From Lonicera japonica (taxonomy: Eukaryota; Streptophyta; Magnoliopsida; Dipsacales; Caprifoliaceae), in contig CM038471.1 in the NCBI GenBank assembly GCA_021464415.1, positions 77,420,414-77,484,413 on the forward strand: a DNA stretch of 64,000 nucleotides, given 5' to 3'. Within the stretch, counting starts at the first letter, position 1, and each line of letters begins with the position of its first letter. Under the pieces are notes generated by a model. That model was not told the origin of the DNA. It was given only the letters and a program-made list of their open reading frames with translations, and ran no database searches. The position numbers and the translations under genes are program-made. Below, one piece after another: positions 23,850-34,780 of this stretch.

Positions 23850-26267
23850 AAATGACCCCTTTATAATCCCACTATCTCTAAGGAAGGGATATGCCTGCCT
23901 CTTGTATTAATTGAATCACTCCCTTTTTTGCATTTAAGGAACATGAATTGAGTAAGTGGACTAAGCATAATTAGGAGCATGACTTAAACGTAAGAAGCTC
24001 CCATGGACCTTGGTCACTTCCGAACTTGACTTTGCGTATTCTATTAAAATTAGATTTTTGTACACATATTTTAGGCATGCAATTTAAATATATAAATAAT
24101 TTAAATAAATAAAAATTAAGAAAATAGTTAGTAGTTAAAACTTGAGAGCACTATAAACCATTATACTTCAAACTCCATTACTTACTCTTATAATAAAATT
24201 TTTTTTGTGAAAGTAAAGTACGAAGAGGCAAAATTATCAAATTAAAATCCTGAACAAGCTTTAAGACCGCCAAAATGACGTATGACTTTATATAATAATA
24301 AATGCATTGATTTAATCTCTTTTAATCTTTCTCCAAAATTGCTCATAATACGAACAATAGGCTTTTAATTTTATACATAGGAATATTATGAAATAATTTC
24401 AATATATGTATATTTTTTTGAAAAAAAATAACGGAAAGAAATTTTTTTAAAAAAAAAAAAAAAAAACATAGCCATTGGAGATGGACAATTTTTTAAAAAA
24501 CATTTTAAGTAAATAGAAGTGGTGTGAAATAGTTCTACGGTATTGCAAGATATATGTTCAAGTTATAGGGAAGCTACTATTTGTTATTTTAACATAAATG
24601 ATATATAAAGATTAAAGTGTTTTGAGGAGGAGAAGAATGTGGGAAGAAAATTAAAACCATTGTTTTTTTTCTTCTGGAACGCTGGTAAATAAAAAGAATA
24701 AATTTTTTTCAAAAATAAAATAAAATTTGAATAAGTATTAATCCTCGTATTGGCTAGTTTGAATTTGATTGATTTACACCTGTAATCATCGTAGTTGATT
24801 AGTTTGACTGCAATTGACATCAAATCAGGTTGTCAAACCCGAAGTTTGAGGATTCTGCTGGGCGGTGCGGTGTGCCGTAGTGGATATTTATCCAACACTC
24901 GTGATATTCACGCAAGTTTAAAGATATTTTTCCTACCAATAACCAAATCTTCTTTATGCTTAACAAAATCGTGCTTTAACACGTGGTTGGTACCGAGTTA
25001 ATTTTTCTTTTATATAATATTATATTATAATTCTTAGGACATATTTGATTAGTGTTTCTAGATAAAATTTATAAAAATTTAACTTTATTTTTACGCTTCT
25101 CAAAATTTATTTCACTTTATTTTCTCTCTCAAAAATTTTAAAATATTATAACTTTAAATTCAAAAATTAAAATTAGATAAAAAATATATATTTGAAACCT
25201 ACTCGCCGAAATCTATAAAATAAAATTTATTGTGATTATTTTTTGAATTTTTTTAGTTGGTTGAAAGAAACTCAAACAAAAATCAAATTTACTTTTCAAT
25301 ATACTTCTAAATTCTACCAAATGCTACATTTTAAAAACTCAACTCAAAACATCAACCCAACATCACCTTAGAGTTGAAAAAAATTAAATTGAAAGAAATA
25401 TCTAAATTTCCACCTATAAATTCTGTAGGTTAGAAAATTGAACCCATAATTTTTCAACTAAAAGTTAAGAATCGATGCATGCACTTAGGCCTCGTTTGGT
25501 TTACGGAAAGAAAATTAATTCCTTTATCTTTTTTATAGAGGTGAAAAATTAAATTTTCTGTCAAATTTTTTTTCTTGTGTTTAGTAAAGTATGAAAAATA
25601 TTTAGAGGCAATTGGATACAAGGGCTCATTCTAATAATAAAAAAATTATATAGGACACTTACAAATTAGCTATGTAAATTAATGACATTGTACAAAAAAG
25701 ACACTAATACCCTTTCTTTATAACATCTCTTCTTCTTTGTATCACAATGATGTAATATTAAGGTGAGGGGAATGATATTAAATGCAAAGTAGCTGGCCAT
25801 TAACCCTGAGCATTTTTTCAGTTACAACTTATGGTCGTTTTTCAATTAGAACATATCACATACCCCCAGTACCTTTAATTTAAACCAAAATCTTTATGTG
25901 TATATGGCTTATGTATGCACAAATAATAGTCTACATTATCTCGTTAATGTAGCAGGGATTTATGTTTAGTTAGTAACTTTCTCAATCAGTTTGTGTGGGT
26001 TACGTTTAATTCTTCGTAGAAGATAGTATGATTTTTATTTTATTTTTAAATAAATTCGTAATTAATGTTTATTAATTTAGACTCATATTTTTTGTTTAAC
26101 ATAATTGTATTTAAACATTTGCTAGCCATTTATGTGACAATTAGCAACACCATAACATAGGAGGGTACTTCAAAAATTCATTTACAATCATATATTTTAA
26201 GTACGAATGTATATTGAAGAGTAAATAAAAAACTTTTTCAGAACAATTAAAGAAAGAACAAAATTCA
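23850..26267. other. AT-rich intergenic DNA, MITE ends possible
   Basis: The stretch contains long A/T runs (for example 24420-24465) and two transposon-like starts: AGGACATATTTGATTAGTG near 25037 and GGCCTCGTTTGGTTTACGG near 25489. Neither has a convincing partner. No gene was recognised. Confidence 0.3.
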
Positions 26268-26415
26268 TGGTGCTAAAATTATTTTAGTACCCCATTCAAT
26301 TCTACACATCATGGTGCTAAATGCATCTAGCAACTAGAAGGTGCTAAATGCATTTAGCACCCCTGGACAGCCACCAGAAGGTGTTAAATGCATTTAGCAC
26401 TACAACTAGAAGGTG

Positions 26416-26743
26416 TGTAACGACCCGGTCCCACCTCAGTACGATATTGTCCGCTTTGGGCTACATGGTCCCACTCACCCGCACGGATTTGTTTTCGGGA
26501 GCTCACGACCAGCTTCCCAGGGGGTCACCCATCCTGGGATTGCTCTGGCCAGCTACTCGCTTAACTTCGGAGTTCTTATGGGATCCGAAGCCAGTGAGCC
26601 TCCCAAAAGGCCTCGTACTTAATTAGCGACCGTTTCTTACTTATATGGGTTTCCAAGGATCCCCCACTTTCCGATGTGGGATGCCCCCTTTGAGCTACAA
26701 TTCCTCCCCTAAGGGAGTACTCCATCACTCGCAGGGCGTCACA
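26416..26743 (-). mobile_element. Cassandra-type solo LTR carrying 5S rRNA-like sequence
   Basis: A 328-bp GC-richer block with TGTAACG...CGTCACA ends and a perfect 5-bp target duplication, AGGTG, at 26411-26415 and 26744-26748. On the minus strand it reads as a Cassandra LTR. It has CCCACATCGGAAAGTGGG, then CCCATATAAG, then a stretch close to the 5S rRNA 3' two-thirds, including GGATCCCATAAGAACTCCGA, AGTTAAGCGAG and GGATGGGTGACC (Pol III internal promoter A and C boxes), and finally GGGTCGTTACA. There is no second LTR or internal region, so it is a solo LTR left by LTR-LTR recombination. The identification rests on recall of Cassandra TRIMs and on the visible 5S similarity. Confidence 0.88.
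26500..26620 (-). other. 5S rRNA-like segment within the Cassandra LTR
   Basis: The minus strand matches much of the 5S rRNA gene, including the GTTAAGCG box A area and the GGATGGGTGACC box C area, with several substitutions and no clean 5S ends. It is part of the transposon and is not a functional 5S locus. Confidence 0.75.
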
Positions 26744-27299
26744 AGGTGCTAAATGCATTTAGCACCCCCTGGACAGTAACCAAAATGTGCTAAATGCATT
26801 TAGCACCATAATCAGAAGGTGCTAAATGCATTTAGCACCCCATGGATAGCAACCAGAAGGTGCTAAACGCATTTAGCACCATAATCAGAAGGTGCTAAAT
26901 GCATTTAGCACCCCATGGACAGCAACCAGAAGGTGCTAAACGCATTTAACACCATAATCAGAAGGTGCTAAATGCATTTAGCACCCCATGGACAGCAACC
27001 AGAAGGTGCTAAACGCATTTAACACCATAATCAGAAGGTGCTAAATGCATTTAGCACCCCATGGACAGCAACCAGAAGGTGCTAAACGCATTTAACACTA
27101 CAACCTAAACAACCAAAAGGTGCTAAATGCATTTAGCACTTCCTGGACAGCAACCAAAAGGTGCTAAATGCATTTAACACCTCCTGGACAGCAACCAGAA
27201 GGTGCTAAATGCATTTAGCACCTTCTGAACAACAACCAGAATGTAGCACCACTTGGACAACAAACAAGAAGGTGCTAAAATGATTTTAGCACCATTACA

Positions 27300-29184
27300 A
27301 AACAGAGAACAACAAAATTGAAGAGATCAACATCTACTTAATTTATTTAGGTATATATATATATATGGATCGACGTAGGATTCGTAAAAAAAAATAAGAG
27401 TTACGATAATATTTTTTTTCAAATCCCGCTGGGCTGTCGAAATTGGTTGATTTTGATAGCAAAACGACATTTGATCGTCTTAATTTTTCGCGCAATTATA
27501 GTAACTTTATCATCCGAACAACATATCCAAAAATTAGCCAAATTCAATGGTTCGATCAAAAGTTATATATGTTTTACGATTACATTTGCGGAAGAAACAA
27601 AAAACAGAGAGATGAGAACGGTGCTCCAGGAGAAACTAGAAAGATTAAATCAACCACTGGTATAATGATGAAAAATTGGGAAATAGAGAGAGAAAAAAAA
27701 TGAGAAAGAAGTATATTTTCTTTAATGTAGATATGGAAGAAGGGTTCTTCTTTCAATCAAGACTCAAAATTTCTGTTTCTTTCTTATTCACTGTGTGTGT
27801 TGTTGTCTCCACACTCAAAACAAGAATACTGTTCATGGAAAGGGTTATAAAATGTTTATTTTATGGGTATATTTGTCCATTAACACTTATCATTTTCCTT
27901 AAGATGAATTAATATTATGAAAAGTGTCCTCATTGTAAAATCAAATTATGAAATTAGTACTACTTCTCTTTATTAAATATGAGTCCGTCCTTAGAGTTAT
28001 AAAACATTACGGAGCGAGTCCCTGTAACCCATTATCTCAAATATTTAGGTAATGGTATTATTGTCTAAATTTTTTGGAATAAATGCTTAGAAATCATATA
28101 GGAAAATCCATCCCATATGTTTTGAGAGGAATGGTTTTACTCCCTACTTTTCCTTCTCTTGGGAAAGTGTTTCCGGAATTTGTGCTTACCAAACAAAAGA
28201 TAAGAACGACTTTTCTTTTCCGAATACCAAAATCCGTGAACTAAATGAGATCTTAAGATAAAGCTCTTTAGTAATTTATTTATTATTCGAGTAACGTTAG
28301 CTCTTCAAATGAATATAATAACACTTTAGAGTTATGTTTAATAACACTTTATACATATATATATATATATATATTTTAATTTATAGCAACGAGAATTTAC
28401 ATATTGTTTTCTTACTAAGAGGGATAATCAAACTTTTGACGGTGAATTATTGAATCTTTACTAATAAACCAATCCTCATCACTTGATTATATCCAAAAAA
28501 CAACATCCCCACGGGGAAATAGAGGAAATCAATTTTAGAATAATAGAGTATACGAAAAGTACGGACTATTAGGAATTCAGTATGTGAACATCATCTTTAA
28601 CGATACATTTTTATTGCTATTCAAAATATCTTCTAAATTTAGTGACGAATATTCACGGTGAAAAATATATTCAGTAAATGGACCGTACTAAAATTGAGAC
28701 CAATGGAGTACTGTATGACTAAACCAAACAAATCTAGTGGGCAAAGCATGGATTCAAAACCCATTATGGCAATTATAAAAATAAAAAGAAGCAAATTAAG
28801 CATAGATATTTGGGATAGTGGTATGTGACGAGAGGTGGCCCGGGGGGGGGGGGGGTTCTTCTTTTGTCACCGTTCAAATCTTCTTTTTTTCTGATAAAGT
28901 GACATTTATTCAAAGAACAGAAAGAAGTTAGGAGGACAGATTTTTCTTATCAAGTGTAAATATATGCTTTTGAGAAGAACATGTATTATGTAACCAAAAA
29001 TAATTTTGGCCTCAAAAGTAGGGCTCAAAGATAGCTACAGAAAAAGAAGAAAATGATTGTTGAACAACTTTTAACCCTTTGTGTTTTAACTCTTAGCTGG
29101 TGCATGATATCAGACAGATCAGACCGAAAATTATGTTATGAGATGACAAGAGAGATCGCATAATGATATTATTTTATATATTTA
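27300..29184. other. AT-rich intergenic DNA with a poly-G run
   Basis: Contains (TA)n near 28350-28372, a 14-base G run at 28842-28855, and short unrecognised frames at 27443-27912 with no family motif. Nothing supports a gene. Confidence 0.35.
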
Positions 29185-29420
29185 GGAGGTACTATTGATA
29201 AATATTAAAACTCATTTAAATATTTTGATATTGACTTAACTTTTAAGAATTAAATATGTGCAAATATTCGATTTTTAGACGTCGAACTAATGTAATTTTT
29301 TTATTCAAAAATAGCTTGATCCTTAAACGCTGAATATGTGTATATATACTTGATTTTTAGGAATCGAGTAAATAAAACGGAGCGTTAGATAATGTTTTAA
29401 TTTGTATCAATAGCGCCACC
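29185..29420. mobile_element. TIR element, 236 bp, with perfect 8-bp target duplication
   Basis: The terminal inverted repeats GGAGGTACTATTGATAAATA and TTGTATCAATAGCGCCACC pair with few mismatches and continue inward through ATTAAAAC / GTTTTAAT. The flanking 8-mers on both sides are TATATTTA. The 8-bp duplication suggests a hAT-like or Mutator-like transposase. The TACTATTGA core of the TIR links it to the larger elements at 30.4 and 54.5 kb. The interior holds degenerate CGATTTTTAG / AGGAATCGAGTAA words like the palindromes of those elements. Confidence 0.75.
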
Positions 29421-30364
29421 TATATTTAATATTGCAACAAGATATAGAGGTGAGATTGTAATTAAATTGCTTAAAATAGTAGTCCAGTGCCTAGTTAATC
29501 ACTTTGAATTTAGAAGATTGAGTAGACTAAGAGTTTCTTAAATTAAATTTTAATAGATGTAAAATTTCTAATGGCTAATAGTACACACTTTTTGTGAAAG
29601 AGATAAATCGAGGCACTAAAAAATTGACCGGGACATTTATGGCATAAGAGAGAAAAAAGGTCATGGTAGTGTCAGATTTACAATTTAAGCCTCTACTATA
29701 TTAAATCTTGAATTTGTGCGCCGCTGGTTATCTTAGCCAATAAAGTAATCAATTGACAAAAATGGAATTAATAAGCTTGATCTTGACATGTAATTATAAA
29801 GAAGCAATTAATGGGCTAAAATTTTTATATAGTATTTCCTTTTATTTGAACATGGATACATGTGAGTGGGTAATAATAAATTATGCAAGTGAACCATGTG
29901 AAAGCTAGGCCGGGGAGACAATGCGCCAAAGAAGCTATATAGCATATTTATTCGGTTACACGAGATCGAATTGCAGAGAAAAACTAAATCCCTATTGTTA
30001 TTGTTAAACCATGTTGTCTTTACGCTCAATCACACATGATTCAAGTGCACCAATAAAATGCGTGTATAATTTTAATCATAAATAAAACTGCGAGTCTAGC
30101 AAAACATACTTTAATCCAATTTAACAAAAACAAAATTGTAACAATAATTAAATATTAATGACAACAAATAATATAACTAGTCCACCCCAATCCATCTCTA
30201 TGTCTAACCAGGGTCCATCCCAATTTTTAAATTTAAATGATAAAATGAAATCATAATAAATGTGACTCAATTGTAATTTCGATCATAATTGTCATTATTA
30301 CATTGCTTTTATATACACACACCGAAAGCATGTACGATGCGTGAGTGTGCATGGCTTATTGTAG
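29421..30364. other. AT-rich intergenic DNA, no gene seen
   Basis: No reading frame with recognisable similarity and no defined repeat ends. Confidence 0.35.
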
Positions 30365-31497
30365 GAGTTACTATTGACACAAATTATTTCACTCTATAAC
30401 ACTCCATTTCTTTTTAACACTCTATAAATACACGTTATATCTTTTTAACATTCCATATTTAATTTTAAGATTAATTAATACTAATTTAAAAAGCACTCCA
30501 CTCTCACTACTCTACTCTCTCTCTCTCTCCAAATCAAAAGGACAAATTAGGCCACTCACCCTACAAATCTCATCTTCTAACTTCTTCTTTCTTTATATAG
30601 CTGTCCTCTCTCGTTTTCTCTTGAACTTTTTCGTTATTAGTTAAAAAGAAAGTTCTACTATGTGCAATAATCTATTATATTTGTTTTTGAAGAAGAATAA
30701 ATAAGAGTTTTTTATTTGGCCAGTACGTGCACACACCACGACAAAAACAAAGTTCTGTCATGGATAAATGTTTACTCGGTTCCTAGGAACCGAGTGTTGT
30801 TAATCATAATCGGCCCAAAGGAATTGAATAAAGCACAGGTCACTCGATCCTAAGGAACCGAGTAGAATTGAAAAAATGACCAAAAATCTAACTCGGTTGT
30901 TTAAGACTGAGTAACCTATACTTTACTCAGTTCCTTTTGGCTGAGTATAATGAACAACACTTAGTTCCTAAGAACCAAGTAAACATTCATTGTGTTTTAT
31001 TTATGTTTTTTAATTTTGTTGCGTTTGTTTGTATCTAATGATTTATAAGTAAAATGAAATGTAAATGAATAACAAAAATATAAATATCTTACTTCCTGGA
31101 GAGGAATAATGATTTTTGGATGGGCGGCGGCATTGGTGGTGGTAGAGATGAGTGATGATGAAAAAGAAGAGAGTTTTTAATTAATGATTTATAAGTAAAA
31201 TGAAATGTAAATGAACAACAAAAATATAAATATCTTACTTCCTGGAGAGGAATAATGATTTTTGGATGGGCGGCGGCATTGGTGGTGGTAGAGAGGAGTG
31301 ATGATGAAAAAGAAGAGAGTTTTTAATTAATGAAATTTATAATTAATTTGGGTTTAAGTGATTTAGAATTATTAAATTATTAATTTGAGTTTAAAGTATT
31401 AATTATTAATCAAAAATAAAAAAAAGTGGTGTGCGTCAATAATCAACCTTTTTTTTAGAGTGTTAAAAAGTGAATTGATACGTGTCAATAGCAACTC
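30365..31497. mobile_element. Non-autonomous TIR element with ACTCGGTTCCT palindrome array
   Basis: The ends are inverted repeats: GAGTTACTATTGACAC on the left and GTGTCAATAGCAACTC on the right. The interior (30770-30985) holds a series of palindromic words built from the half-site ACTCGGTTCCT and its reverse complement, some intact and some eroded. Two almost identical 146-bp tandem units follow (31038-31183 and 31184-31327), each with a GGGCGGCGGCATTGGTGGTG tract. The closest relative in this window is 54489-55450, with the same order: TIR, CT-rich block, palindrome array, GGTGGT/GATGAT tract, TIR. There is no transposase frame and the target duplication is unclear. Confidence 0.72.
31038..31327. 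repeat. 146-bp tandem duplication
   Basis: Two head-to-tail units starting ATGATTTATAAGTAAAATG differ at only a few positions, so this is a recent duplication inside the 30.4-31.5 kb element. Confidence 0.85.
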
Positions 31498-32080
31498 ATC
31501 TACCTTTTTTTTAATATATATGCATTATTTGATTTAAAATATAAAATAATTAGTAGTTTAGCGAGAGCTACTCGTGGTAGTCGGTAACAAAGGGATTCAC
31601 CATTGGTTTAAGCCTTCGTATTAACACTATTTATATTGATAAAGCAATATCCTTTTATCACAGTAGATATTATGTATAGCTAATGTAATATTCTTTAAAA
31701 TAATACATATTAGAACCGAGTTAAAAAAATTGAACAAAGTGCACTCTATACATACAAATGCATATAAAATTTGGAATCCCTAAATACATATCTATATTAG
31801 AAAGGAAAAAAATCATCAATTACTCACAATTGGTTATAATAAATAAGATAAATTTTTAGCCATTAGATGTATTTTTAAAATATCAAATCAAAGAAGTCAA
31901 CAATTTTTTTCCCCTTATTCTATCAATAAATTTTTGGAACCCATTTTTTTCTCTCTCTAAACCTATTTTATCTATATAACTTATATTCAGATCGTGTTAC
32001 ACAATTTATCTATTTCGATTCCAGTTGTAACAAAATTATTCCTTAATTTGGTTTAATTTGGTTTCAATATATATATATAT
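31498..32080. other. AT-rich intergenic DNA, no gene seen
   Basis: No frame or element end recognised; a (TA)n run precedes the next MITE. Confidence 0.35.
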
Positions 32081-32193
32081 GGGAAAGATCTAAAGAGGAC
32101 CATTTTTTTTGGTCCTTAAATGCGGACCAATCATTTTGAGGGGGTAAACAGATGAATAATTTTATAAAACTTGGTCCACTTAAGATCCTTTCC
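32081..32193. mobile_element. Foldback MITE, 'AGAGGACCAA' family, internally deleted copy
   Basis: It keeps both ends of the family (AAAGATCTAAAGAGGACCA on the left, CTTAAGATCCTTTCC on the right), but the middle 270 bp present in the copies at 8104 and 34781 is missing. Flanked by TATATA on both sides, suggesting insertion into (TA)n. Confidence 0.7.
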
Positions 32194-32217
32194 TTATATA
32201 TATATATGTGTGTGTGT

Positions 32218-32590
32218 ATTTAATATTTTACAAACTTAATAATATTTTTTAAAAAAATGCACATTACTAATAATACCATATGTTTACAATAAAAAATGTT
32301 AGAAATATGTAATTTTGTTGTAATAATAACAGGGTAAATCAAAATTTCCAAATATTTATTTTTGTATATATAGTGAATGGTCCAACACTTCCTTTAGTTT
32401 TTTTTTAAATGTTTAATCTTTTACAAACTTATTTTTTTTAAAAAAAAACACATTACTTTTGTAAACCAATGTTACTACAAATGGTAACCAACTATTTACA
32501 ATTAAAATTTTAAAAATATATAATGTCAATATATTAATAATAGGGTACATTAATTTTTCTAAATATTTATTTTTATATATATATTGTTGA
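32218..32590. repeat. Diverged tandem duplication of about 190 bp
   Basis: Blocks starting TTTTACAAACTTA, running through AAAAAA..CACATTACT and ending in AAATATTTATTTTT(G/A)TATATAT occur twice (about 32226-32375 and 32412-32580) with many differences. Noncoding. Confidence 0.45.
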
Positions 32591-32674
32591 ATGATTAAAT
32601 ATAACAAAATAGCCCAACTCAACCTTAATGAGATGATGAAATGGGTTCAAATTTAAGCATATCATAATTAAATT

Positions 32675-33003
32675 TTCAATTGAAAACCATCTCAATTTAG
32701 TCGGGTTGAATAAATCTTTCGGTATTTCGAGTTTGGTTTTTGCAAAACTTCCCCCCTCTAGTTTGACAATTAGATTGGTTGCGATGGCTCATTTATGTGG
32801 GTCCAAAAAAAGCACGGGGTCATATGTGAGTTTTTCAATTGAAAACCACCTCAATTTAGTTAGGTTGAATATATATTTTGCTATCTCAAGTTCAATTTTA
32901 GCAAACTATTTTCTTGCCCCTTATAGCTTTAGTCCTTGCCGGTTAAATTAGTTGCTATTTCTATCTATGATAATATCTCATTTATGTGGGTTAAAAAAAA
33001 ACT
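32675..33003. repeat. Tandem duplication, period about 159 bp
   Basis: TTCAATTGAAAACCATCTCA begins at 32675 and TTCAATTGAAAACCACCTCA at 32834. The similarity continues through to CTCATTTATGTGGGT in both units. The 81-codon frame at 32706-32951 is a by-product of this repeat and resembles no family I know. Confidence 0.7.
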
Positions 33004-33108
33004 CGCCTTATTGTAATGAGTTACACGTTGTTTAGATACTGAATAATTTTTTTTATCAATCTCATTATGTTTTGACTAATTATATTTTTAAATCTAGAAA
33101 TTAGGTAG

Positions 33109-33710
33109 AAGGGCTTATTATACATTGATTTTTACCAAAAATCCAATGAATAATATTTTTTTGAATGAAGGGCCTATTTTTAATTGGTAATTTGAATGAA
33201 GGGCCTATTTTTAATTGGTAATTAGTGTAAGAGGCCTATTTTGTTTTATATTTTAAATGAATGTATTTGAATAAATTTAAATATCATTTAATTAATAAAA
33301 ACATGTTATGTATTACCTAAATTACCCCTTTTTATGAAATTTTCACAAAAAATATGGACTGCAAAGTTCATATTGCAATAAAATATGAACTGCAAAGTTC
33401 ATATTGCAGTGAAATATGTACTGCAATATGAACTTTGCACTAAAAATATGGACTGCAAAGTTCACATTGCAGTGAAATATGGACTGCAAAGTTCATATTG
33501 CAGTGAAATATAGACTGCAAAGTTCATATTGCAGTCCATATTTTAATGCATATTGATATTTTTTTAGTTTATTTTAAGGGTTGGGATGTCATTTTATAAT
33601 GAAAAAAAAAGACACATGTCATATTATCAATAAAATAAAAAATAGGCCCTTTATTTAAAAAAAAATTATTCCTTGGCCTTAGTGTGAAAATCTTTCTCTA
33701 ATAAGCCCTT
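33109..33710. mobile_element. TIR element containing a palindromic minisatellite
   Basis: Imperfect terminal inverted repeats of about 85 bp: AAGGGCTTATTATACATTG and GAAGGGCCTATTTTTAATTG on the left, matched by AATAGGCCCTTTATTT and CTCTAATAAGCCCTT on the right. The interior carries the minisatellite at 33352-33545. 602 bp, noncoding; no clear target duplication. Confidence 0.7.
33352..33545. repeat. 31-bp minisatellite with internal dyad symmetry
   Basis: About six units of the form ATATGGACTGCAAAGTTCA followed by TATTGCAGTGAA. CTGCAAAGTTCATATTGCAG has partial dyad symmetry, and one unit near 33417-33442 is inverted. Units differ at one to three positions. Confidence 0.8.
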
Positions 33711-33861
33711 TTTTTTAATTGCCCCTTTTTAAATTCACCGCACTTTTGGACACGAAGAATACTAGTATATTAAAAAAAGAAAAGGAAAAAAAATAGGAGT
33801 ACGTGGGCCCTTAAATGGGACCGCCTCACTAGTTTAATCTCTGAGTTTGCCATTGGTGCAC

Positions 33862-33980
33862 TTATTTGCATTAAAACTCTCTTAATTGTATTCAAGTTGG
33901 AACTCATTGACCTCAAATACTTATTTTGCATTAAAACTCTCTTAATTGTATTCACGTGGGAACTCATTGACCTCAAATAA
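33862..33980. repeat. Tandem duplication, period about 60 bp
   Basis: TGCATTAAAACTCTCTTAAT through GGAACTCATTGACCTCAAAT occurs twice with three or so differences. Confidence 0.75.
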
Positions 33981-34363
33981 TTAATTTTGAAGTCATTTTT
34001 CTTGCACGCTTTCTTGTGTATAAAACTGGTGAAATTCTAACTATTTATCTTGAAATGAAGATCATGAATTTTCTTGCACGGGTGAATTTCTAACTTCTTA
34101 CATTAAAACGAAGATCATGAATATAAAATATAATTAATCGATTAATTATATTTTGTTAATTTTGGCAAATCATAAGTACAAGTGCATGCACCACTTTTAT
34201 TTTAACAAATCATTATATTGTTTGTTTAATAGAAAAAACAAAATGGGTATAACCATAATCAGTCCACATGAATCCTATGGCGCGTACTCTAATATGATGT
34301 CTAGTGATGTTTTTTTTCCGGTTCAATTTTGTTCAATGGATTTACCTCCTTTTCATTATTTTT

Positions 34364-34722
34364 CCAATTCAATTTTGTCCGATAGAGTCTAGTTCAAAGG
34401 CAAATGGATGAATTTTTTCATGATACTTAATAGAAATGATCTTTATAATGAGTAAATCATTTTCACAAAATTTCATAAAAAAATTAAAACCGAAAGTGGG
34501 TGTAGTAAAATTCTGATACAAATGTTTATCTTTAGCCATTAAAATTTTAGATGATCATCTCACTCGCTTTTATATTGAATTTTTTGATAAAATTTTGCAG
34601 AGTTGATCTACTCGTTATAGAGATTACTTCTACTAAATTTCATGAATCACTTCTATCAAATTTTATGAAAAAAAATATCAATTTAAATCTCAAACTAGAT
34701 CCTATTAAATAAAATTTGATCG
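34364..34722. mobile_element. Foldback MITE, 'TTCAATTT' family, copy 1
   Basis: The left end AATTCAATTTTGTCCGATAG with GTCTAGTTCAAAGG pairs with CTCAAACTAGATCC and TATTAAATAAAATTTGATC on the right. A second copy lies at 43840-44166. The interior (GATGAATTTTTTCATGATAC and so on) resembles that of the AGAGGACCAA family, while the termini differ. Noncoding. Confidence 0.6.
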
Positions 34723-34780
34723 AAGTATAATGAAAAGTAATCAAATCTACGTGTATGTATATATATATGTATGTATGTAT

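Larger units (their letters stand above)
26268..27296. repeat. Minisatellite of 22-bp palindromes with 73-bp higher-order period
   Basis: The basic unit is a perfect 22-bp palindrome: the half-site GGTGCTAAATG followed by its reverse complement. It recurs about 20 times, separated alternately by a 19-bp spacer (CCATGGACAGCAACCAGAA) and a 10-bp spacer (ATAATCAGAA). Between 26808 and 27100 the two palindromes plus two spacers form a 73-bp higher-order unit: the ATAATCAGAA spacer starts at 26808, 26881, 26954 and 27027. The second palindrome of each pair carries AACGC in place of AATGC. The outermost copies, near 26269 and 27273, are longer variants (GGTGCTAAAATNATTTTAGC). The array is interrupted by a Cassandra solo LTR at 26416-26743. 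No coding capacity. Confidence 0.9.

Noticed and set aside
26500..26620. Genuine 5S rRNA gene
   Set aside because: The similarity is partial and sits inside an LTR with its own target duplication.
26348..26758. Short frames in both strands around the Cassandra block
   Set aside because: They read through the LTR and 5S-like sequence, which is noncoding.
26268..27296. CRISPR-like array of short repeats
   Set aside because: Spacers are repeats themselves and not unique, the units are perfect palindromes, and the setting is a plant nuclear genome.
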